Part shown: positions 57,240 to 64,000 of the stretch, piece after piece
Numbering within the stretch: the stretch's first letter is position 1
How the letters are laid out: each line of letters begins with the position of its first letter
From: Cliona cf. orientalis
Taxonomy: Eukaryota; Porifera; Demospongiae; Clionaida; Clionaidae
Reading direction: 5' to 3'
Assembly (NCBI GenBank): GCA_963930775.1
Contig: OZ005697.1
Location: 4,548,292-4,612,291 of the forward strand
Length of the DNA stretch: 64,000 bases
The notes under the pieces: generated by a model
What the model was told of the DNA's origin: nothing
The model's database searches: none
Seen by the model: the letters and a program-made list of their open reading frames with translations, nothing else
Position numbers and translations under genes: made by a program

Positions 57240-58891
57240 CGAGTAAAAGCCATATTATTGCTTTCTTGGAAAGCCTATCATTGCCTGTTCCTACAATTAA
57301 ACAGAATGATCCTACTGAACAGGGTAGCTGATAAAATATCTGCTGTAGTAAGCTATTGTAAAGAAGAATTGAAGTTAATTAGGGATAATCAAAAAGGCCT
57401 CAGAGTACAACAGAAGATAACTAGAAAACACTTATACCCCTTGTTAGTTCCCTCATGAAAGCCATGTTCGCCATCAAAGGGAGTGAATACAAAGTCAGCT
57501 GCATAACTCGAGGATGATGTTAATATTATTTGCATCCTTAATACTAACTATTTTCAATTCAAGCAGTACTGCCGATCTGTTTTGCAAAGACGTCAGTCCC
57601 AGACCCAGATAAATGTAAGTATGGCTTCTAATCATAATATAGTTATTTTGTCTCTATACAAAAGTCCCATAGACTAAGTGTGCAATTATTTTCTTAATTG
57701 CGCACTTATTTGCTTAGTAATTGCACACTTACTGACCGGTAGCGGCACGCACTGGACCAATCAGATCGCACGTACAATCATAGCGATAAGCACCAGCCAA
57801 ACAACAGAGTTCTGACCAATAGCAGCGCACACTAGACCAATCAGATCGCCCGTATGATCATAGTAACGAGCACTAGCCCAGACACAAACGAGTCCTTGAA
57901 TGGCGCATTATAGCTGGCCACCATGGCGTTGTGCAGATCAATAGAGAAGGCTTCGTGTAAGTCATCGAGCTAGACCCTTCCTCTTCACTTGTATCTATGT
58001 GTCTGCTCAGCTATCAGAATGCTGAGCTCTAGAACGAGCGAACAAAACGGCGACTGACTCATACTATTCCTCGTGCATATGACAGTGAGGCGTGGTCAGA
58101 ACTTCAGCTAGCACAATAGCTTCTTGTGACTGTTGAACTCGTCGACCACTTACCAACATTGACCTTACAGCAACATTCTTGTGGTTGGCCTTGTGCCTCA
58201 GCTACAACAGTGGCTGCCCCACAGCTCCTTTGCTAATTGTACTATAATATGATTAACACGTAATCACATAAATTCTCATGCAATTTGGGAAATAATTGCA
58301 CTCGTTATGTATTAGAAGGATAAATTGCACTCGGCTTCGCCTTGTGCAATTACTTTCCTTCTAATACATAACTCATGCAATTATTTCCCAAATTGCACTC
58401 GAATTCATGTGATTACCTATACTAATGCAATATTGCTACAATACTAATTGGATGACTTAATTAAAACAGGAAGTAATAGTGTTCTGAAGAGGCAAGAAAC
58501 AAGCACAAGTTTGATATAGCAAAGTCATGGGTGCTTAACAAGCTGATAGATTTAAGCAGCGAGGAAAGAAAGAGGGTAACGGCACTACTATGCAGGCCAT
58601 TTAGTGTTAAATTCTTTTATATTATTACCTCATAGGTGCTTGGTCAGGGGAACTGTGAAAAACTACTGAAATTTGATACAGATGAGTTGGCGGAGGCATT
58701 TATGAAAACAATGAGAGAAAGAGAGATTCAGAGAGTCCCATTGAGGAATCTCGCTCTCCTAGTATGTATTGAACAATAATAATATTATTATTTGTAACTG
58801 TATATGAATGTCCGCTCTTTGCATCACAGAGAACGTGTTGTGTAGCAAGGCATCAGATAACACATACAAAACCTTTAGAGAGTGGCTAGAA
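57240..58891 (+). pseudogene. Plus-strand multi-exon gene, copy 2, disrupted differently from copy 1
   Basis: Blocks match copy 1: 57258-57458 (NRMILLNRVADKISAVVSYC), 58480-58575 and 58637-58760 (VLGQGNCEKLLKFDTDELAE, then MREREIQRVPLRNLALL, in frame here). In the fourth block (58831 on), ten bases present in copy 1 (AAGGAGAAGG) are absent, shifting KASDNTYKTFREWLE out of the phase-0 frame. An intron has swollen by about 0.8 kb. The gene then runs into foreign sequence at 58892. Confidence 0.5.
57630..58425. mobile_element. Copy-2-specific insertion with a ~160-bp hairpin
   Basis: Absent from copy 1, where GGCTTCTAATC passes directly to CAACATTGCTACAATAC. It contains short palindromes of TGTGCAATTA/TAATTGCACA near 57680-57730. 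Two tandem relatives of CCAATCAGATCGC occur at 57760 and 57838. At 58255-58422 a long hairpin runs from GTAATCACATAAATTCTCAT to CGAATTCATGTGATTAC, with the GGCTTCGCC loop in its centre. Confidence 0.7.
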
Positions 58892-58982
58892 AGAGGGTTA
58901 TCTAGGATTGCCAACGACAGTCCTAGGACGTCCCCAAACCCCTATCCCCAACCCCAAACCCAACCCCCACCCCCATTCGAGG

Positions 58983-59246
58983 ATGGCTGAAGAGCTGAGC
59001 TATGAGGAAAGCGACTATGACAGCGATCATGTTGACAGTCTGGGAAGCTCAAATGAAAGTGAACTGAGCCTCTCCTTTGAATTTTCACCATTTGAAGGCG
59101 GCAGCCCTGGATCTGAAGCAGCAGAGGGCGAGGCTGTTGAGGGGTTGTCATATACAAATCAAACTGCAGCCTTCATTACCAATCTACCAGATATACAGAT
59201 TTCCTCATTTATCTTAAATGTTCTTCAGAGTCACCTCTCCTCATAA
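58983..59246 (+). pseudogene. Fragment of a transposon-associated ORF (MAEELSYEESDYDSD...)
   Basis: An acidic, Ser/Asp/Glu-rich N-terminus (ESDYDSDHVDSLGSSNESEL, SFEFSPFEGGSPGSE) that I recall from multicopy cnidarian and sponge proteins normally continuing into a Cys-rich WCxCGxC module. Here that module is missing and the frame ends at 59246. The sequence before it, CCCCAAACCCCTATCCCC, is a CA/C-rich low-complexity tract. Likely a truncated piece of a mobile gene. Confidence 0.4.
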
Positions 59247-59269
59247 TTGAGATGAAAAAACCGTACTAA

Positions 59270-61620
59270 TGCTTCGTTTGGAGACGATGACTCTACAGCC
59301 CAAGTTCTTCGGGAGGCACACATTGCTCTGCAGGATCTGAAGTGCGATAGGCAAAGGCTACCATTCATCCTCACTAATGGAGAGATTTGGTCACTTGGGA
59401 TAGCTGAGAAAGTTGCTAACAAGATAAAGTTACTGAATGCTATAAAGTCTTGATTTCATAAGAAAGAGCTCACTGACTCTGACACTGGTCAAACTTAAGG
59501 AGCTAATATCAATATCTTGAGTTATGTTCATACGTGAACTATATGATAGAATGTCTGCACTGTTATTTTGTTGACAAATGAGAAAATAATACTGATAAAA
59601 ATACAAGTATGTTTGATGTCACAATCATGGGATAATGTTAATGTGACAGAACACTACTAACAGCATGCTATGTACAGTTGTGTGCCAGTTAGTACAGTGC
59701 GCATGCACAGATGAAAGCAGCATGAAACAACAATTCCAGAACCTTGCTCAGTCACAGAAAGAAAAAACCCTGCTCTAGGAACATTTCTGCTCTCCACCAG
59801 TTTTCAGAAAGAGGAAGTGCTCTTTGATGTTCCATTCAGCAGTGAAGAGGTCACACATGCTGTCCATAAGATGAAGCTCGGGAAGTTATCTGGCCCAGAC
59901 AATCTGTCTGCAGAACATTTCAGATACGGAGCAGACAGTATTGCCTTGTGGCTAACAGGAATCCTCAACTCTATCCTTGACACGGAGCATGTTCCACCAT
60001 CACTCAAACAGGAATCACAATCCCTGTATATAAGGGAGGCAGCAAGGATCCTCTGGATACAAACAGTTACAGAGGAATCACTCTCAACTCTGTCATCTCC
60101 AAAGTTCTAGAATCCCTGATCCTTGACAGGTTGGAACCCCTGTTCATGGAAGCCGGTGTACCACATCCAGCCTATAGGAAGCGAGTGTCTTGTGCTGATG
60201 CTATCTTCGCCACACAAGAGGTGATCAACCGATACCTTCAGGATGGCAGCTGTGCCTGTACGACCTACAAAAGGCCTTTGATTCGGTCGAGTTTCCTGTG
60301 CTTTGATCTGAAGAGACAGTTTGACATGAGAGTCAACTCCAAGACATGGCACATATTGCACAGCTGGTATACAGACTGCCAGAGCTCCATACGTCTGAGA
60401 CAGTATGTATCTCTCTCTTTACTCTCGGACGTGGGGAGAGGCAAGGTTCCATTCATTCACCAGCCCTGTTCCTGCTTGTCATGGATCCCTTACTAAGACA
60501 ACTTCAGTCCCAGTCTGTGGGGATCTCAGTTAATAGCATGTACACTGGAGAGTATTTACATGCTGACGACATCCGCATACTTGCCTCCAGCTCTACAACC
60601 CTGGAAACACAGATATCACTGGTGACACAGTTCACCAAAGATAATTTCCTGAATTTGAACACCTCAAAGAGTGTAATCATAGTGTATAAGGTCAGGGTGA
60701 TAAAATTATTGTTGACAGAAATAGCTTTCCAGTGAAGGAAAAACATAATGCCTCAGCTACCTCTGGAAACAGAATCTGTCCTCATTACCAATGATTGATG
60801 ACTGAATTCAGAAAGCCAGAAAAGCCTTTTTCCAATTTGAGAAGTGTATATGCCTTCCAAGATATTTCGAGTCCTGTGTCATCTTGCTCAATTGTGCAGT
60901 GCTGTGTCCTCCCTATACACCTATATGGAGTGGAAAACTGGATAATGTCCTGAGAATCCATCAAGAAGCTGGAATATTTTCAAGGGAGATAGCGATTAAA
61001 GAGAATCCTGCAGATGGCACAATGGTACTCCAATCAAGTTGCTTGCATAGTACTTCCATCCATTCATTATGCACCATCAGGAAGTTGAGATTTTTGCACC
61101 AAGTTAAGACGAATGAAGAGAGCATCTGCCATCGAATATTATATGCAGCCATGGTCGATGATGTTGAGGTTCTAAGTCTTGTACGTGAATACAGGGAGCT
61201 GGAAGGATCTGATTTTACAGCACTAATAGCAGACTATCTGGAAGATACCTGTGTTCTCAGAACAGCAGAGAAATGTATCAAGCAGAAGGATCAAGCATTG
61301 TTACTAGCAGAAATATCAAAATACCAACTCATTCACAAAATTACCATGGAAATTGTCTGAAAAAAGCTTTGGGATCAAGCCATGGACCACAGCATACCCA
61401 TTGTCAAGAGCATGAAGAACATGGTGAGAATCTTAGCTTATCCAGAATATGCAAAAAAGAAATGCCCACTGTGTAACACAGACGAACTCAATTAACATCT
61501 GCTGGAACATTTAACTGAACACACGAAAACCAAAGGTACATTGAACACTCTGTTGGACTCAATCACCATGGACCCTTCCTTTTTTAGTCACGTTTTATAC
61601 TTTTTAAAGGCTTTCTAACT
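59270..61620 (+). pseudogene. Degenerate non-LTR (LINE) retrotransposon, reverse transcriptase region
   Basis: Reverse-transcriptase blocks lie in order but in changing frames: FSSEEVTHAVHKMKLGKLSG-PDNLSAEHF (59840), GITIPVYKGGSKDP and NSYRGITLNSVISKVLESL (60010-60115), YRKRVSCADAIFATQEV (60172), DMRVNSKTWHILHSWYTDCQ (60324), HSPALFLLVMDPLLRQLQ (60455), YLHADDI (60555; the usual Y/F-x-DD box), LNLNTSK (60650). A C-terminal part with CPLCNTDELN near 61460 resembles the terminal Cys/His motif of such elements. An open piece at 59270-59453 may be ORF1-derived. Frameshifts and stops show it is dead. The clade is not assignable by eye. Confidence 0.8.
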
Positions 61621-62067
61621 CACTCTGCTCCTTCATCCATTATTATACAATCTTATTTTACATGCCTTATACTATTTTACTTGCACTTGTATCTTTTATG
61701 TGTACGTGTGTACTTTGATCTATGCCCAAGTGGGCCTGCAAGACATGAAATACATTTCCAGCACCAAACTTTGAACCTATGCTATGGTGTAGACCACACC
61801 CCTCACTACAGGCTGAGTAGAATCTGTACAATATTACACTATTCAAAGATTTACTCCAGCGTTAACTGGCAGGAAAGAGTGTAGGGGTACACTCTTTCCT
61901 GCCAGTTACTATCGGGAAGAGGAGAGTGCAGGGGTACACTCTTTCTTTCCAGTTAATAAGCAGGGAAAGAAGAGTGCAGGGGTACACTCTTTCTTTCCAG
62001 TATTAGTTAGATTCGGGAGAGCAATAGTGTGGGGGGTACACTCTTTCTTGCCTGTTAGTAAGGTAAG

Positions 62068-62490
62068 GTGATGGCCAATCTTATGCAGTGCAAGAAGGAG
62101 AATATTAGGGTAATTTATGAGAACGTGCAGAAACAACGTGGGGCGAGCGATTGTGGCTATTTTGCCGTGGCATTTGCTACCATCCTATGCTATGGAAAGA
62201 GCCCATCCAGTGAGAGCTACTGCCAACGAGCAATGAGGGAGCACTTAATCAATGCATTTGATAAGAGGAAAATTGACGACTTTCCTACAAATGCAAAACG
62301 CCGACCAGGGAAGCCAACGATTCAACGCATTCCAGTCTACTGTGTTTGCCGCCTGACCGATGATGGATCACAGATGATAGAATGCATTGACTGTGGGGAA
62401 TGGTTCCACACTGGAAGTGTACAGATTGAACAGGCATACATAGTAAACCACGATCTAGAGTGGACATGTGAGAAATGTAAAACTAATTGA
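62068..62490 (+). CDS. Ulp1-type protease C-terminal piece fused to a PHD finger
   Basis: The ATG used is at 62071; the frame opens just after the terminal hairpin array. Residues 17-50 (NVQKQRGASDCGYFAVAFAT, ILCYGKSP) match the Gln/Cys end of the Ulp1/SENP C48 catalytic domain, including the presumed nucleophile in SDCG. The His-Asp half of the triad is not encoded, so it cannot be a complete protease. Residues 90-139 are a PHD finger (VYCVC, MIECIDCGEWFH, WTCEKC), but the Cys expected three residues after the His is a Ser (HTGS). Ulp1/PHD proteins occur as cargo of several eukaryotic DNA transposons. This is a truncated cargo gene or the last exon of a longer one. Confidence 0.6.
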   Translation: MMANLMQCKKENIRVIYENVQKQRGASDCGYFAVAFATILCYGKSPSSESYCQRAMREHLINAFDKRKIDDFPTNAKRRPGKPTIQRIPVYCVCRLTDDGSQMIECIDCGEWFHTGSVQIEQAYIVNHDLEWTCEKCKTN

Positions 62491-62823
62491 AAAGATCTAC
62501 TACAGTGTACTTGTGAGAAACGTTGAAACAATTATTAGTAATCTTTAGTTGGTAACCTTTTATACGATAATTTTTTCTGCTGTTAACTATACCATACATA
62601 ACTGTGAATTCCACTTCATTGTGTCTGCTTATAGCTTGTTGTGTCTGCTAGTAATTATTGCTCTGGCAATGTATGCAGCACTGGTGGCCTGCATGCACTC
62701 CACTCACTGGAATTATCCTCAACATTAATGCTTCCAGAATTAATTTTAATGGAAAGAGTGTACCACACTGTGATAAGGAAAGAGTGCACCCCTGCACTCT
62801 TCTCTCCCTGCTTAATAAATAAT

Positions 62824-62962
62824 AGTTAGACACTGTTTAGGAGGTTTCTATGTGATTTAGAAGACTGAAGGGCTCTATGTAGAATACCGAGCGAAGCGAG
62901 GGTTCTACTGAGCCCTGAAGTCTTCTAAATCACGTAGAAACCGACTGAACAGTGTCTAACAA
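62824..62962. mobile_element. Hairpin MITE nested in the 61.8-63.4 kb element
   Basis: GTTAGACACTGTTTAGGAGG ... CCGACTGAACAGTGTCTAAC are inverted ends. The match continues inward through TGATTTAGAAGACT / AGTCTTCTAAATCA almost to the centre (ACCGAGCGAAGCGAGGGTTC). About 139 bp, a nearly complete stem-loop. The GTTAGACAC end recurs at 16117. Confidence 0.8.
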
Positions 62963-63373
62963 CTTTAGATCCTAGCAACAATGCCCATAGGCTTGACATA
63001 TAAACTGCTGCCTAGCAACAATCCTAACCGTAGGCAACAATATTTTACAGGTTTATTTACTGGAAAGAAAGAGTGTACCCTGCACTCTTCTCTCCCTGCT
63101 TACTAATGGCAAGAAGGAGTGTACCCCCACACTAATGCTCTCCCGATTTTTACTAATACTGGAAAGAAAGAGTGTACCCCTGCACTCTTCTCTCCCTGCT
63201 TATTAACTGGCAAGAAAGTGTGTACCCCTGCACTCTCCTCTTCCCGATAGTAACTGGCCAGAAAGAGTGTAACCCTACACTCTTTCTTTCCCATTATACT
63301 GGCAGGAAAGAGTGTACCCCTACACTCTTTCCTGCTAGTTAACGCTGGAGTAAATCTTTGAATAGTGTAATTT

Positions 63374-64000
63374 AATCCCCACCCCCTGTGTAATGGCAAC
63401 GAACGTCGAATCTACCACTAGAGCAGGCATTGCCGCTCGCTTTGCTCGAGGCTTGATGGCCTGCCGAGCAGGCCTGTTGAATACGGTGGACCTGGAGGTC
63501 ACGTGTCACGCCAGTGGCTATCACGTATCACTCCAGTATTCTCTCTGCCTACCGTCGTCATGTCACCGCCGTCCGTAACGCTGATGTCCGTACCATTCAG
63601 TCCCCGTACCGTCGCCATTCCAGTCCGTAACGCTGATGTCCGTACCGTTCAGTCTCCGTACCGTCGCCATTCCAGTACACATGCTAATAACACGACCATG
63701 TACCAGTCCTAGCCAGGGGTGTGGTTATCTACGCTCACCGCCACACCCCCACACTCTTCAGTAGGGTACGATACACGTGTATCCTGAAGAAGCAGAGTGT
63801 AGCCTCGTCCCCGTTCTTGAGTATATTGATACCTCAGTGTGTTGTTGCTATTCCAATCATTTACAGCATAGATATAAATATACTCGTATATTATCTATAT
63901 TTACAGTCAAGATATAATATAGTACATACGGTTTTTCGCCATACTTAGTAAATGTGGCATCATAGAAGTTTCCAGGGTGACCTGTTCTTGGGATATAGGG
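63374..64000. other. Right-hand end: tandem repeat and unresolved sequence
   Basis: At 63568-63680 a unit of about 66 bp (GTCCGTAACGCTGATGTCCG, then TCAGTCCCCGTACCGTCGCC) is repeated roughly 1.7 times. No credible gene. GC content is higher at 63400-63570 than elsewhere in the spacers, so part of an exon cannot be excluded. Confidence 0.5.

Larger units (their letters stand above)
54668..58891. repeat. Segmental duplication, copy 2
   Basis: Direct repeat of 49748-53370. It is longer because of an insertion of about 0.8 kb at 57630-58425 and other indels. The match stops abruptly at 58891 (GGCTAGAAAG), where unrelated transposon-linked sequence begins. Confidence 0.9.
61831..63373. mobile_element. 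1.5-kb transposon with long termini built of palindromic hairpin units
   Basis: The left end ATTACACTATTCAAAGATTT is exactly inverted at the right end (near 63373). Both ends then consist of 3-6 hairpin units of 50-60 bp, each a core like GGGGTACACTCTTTC flanked by GGAAAGAGTGT. Units are separated by AATAAGCAGGGA, ATCGGGAAGAGG and similar phrases, occurring in the same order inward from both ends. The interior (62061-63050) holds the Ulp1/PHD ORF and a nested hairpin MITE. No transposase is visible. I cannot assign a superfamily, and no clear target duplication is seen. Confidence 0.75.

Noticed and set aside
61909-62136. Repetitive KKECTP-type minus-strand frame (also 63103-63399)
   Set aside because: Translation of the hairpin arrays at the transposon ends, not a protein repeat.
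61866-63345. Regularly spaced repeats considered as a CRISPR-like array
   Set aside because: Eukaryotic context; units are palindromic, variable in length, and mirrored at both ends of one element, with no unique spacers.

Overview
The window is eukaryotic, animal-type nuclear DNA and most likely comes from a demosponge. Genes are split by GT-AG introns. The protein families are metazoan: a TRPA-like channel, SLC37, TRAPPC2/sedlin, ADF/cofilin and death domains. Several families look like sponge lineage expansions (death-domain fusions, a 10-TM cysteine-rich membrane family). The AT-rich spacers are packed with short TA-flanked inverted-repeat elements. The species call is an inference; no ribosomal or mitochondrial marker is present.

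Layout. 0.2-4 kb: a HECT-domain exon (+) convergent with a two-exon integrase-like gene (-) whose DD35E triad is intact, probably cargo and enzyme of one integrase-type transposon. 4.8-16 kb (-): a 12-exon gene whose exon phases all agree. It encodes about 1,095 aa: two death domains, a Pro/Gln-rich linker, an astacin-type zinc protease, a sponge-type module and a beta-rich C-terminus resembling aerolysin-fold pore-formers. 18.7-29.1 kb (-): a TRPA-like ankyrin/TRP channel of about 19 exons, with an apparent one-base deficit in the exon before the pore. 33.0-34.7 kb (+): ADF/cofilin. 35.1-40.0 kb (-): SLC37-type sugar-phosphate transporter, divergent across only 100 bp from TRAPPC2 (+, 40.1-44.7 kb). 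45-49.7 kb: mostly repeats, with a few weak exons. 49.7-58.9 kb: a tandem segmental duplication carrying two intronless 608-aa membrane-protein genes (about 97.5% identical) and two damaged copies of a plus-strand gene. 59-61.6 kb: a transposon-gene fragment and a degenerate LINE. 61.8-63.4 kb: a 1.5-kb element with long termini built of small hairpins, enclosing a Ulp1-tail/PHD-finger ORF.

Repeats. Two themes recur. One is many unrelated MITE families with TA target duplications, inserted in introns of almost every gene. The other is a dispersed family with subterminal inverted repeats, an internal microsatellite and a 3' hairpin ending in CTAGTT, which resembles Helentron-associated (HINE/DINE-1-like) elements.

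Best candidate for something undescribed: the death-domain/astacin/beta-rich fusion, which has no signal peptide although astacins are normally secreted. It suggests an intracellular protease wired into death-domain signalling, perhaps with a membrane-acting C-terminus. The coding models were assembled by eye from splice consensus and phase. No database search was possible.
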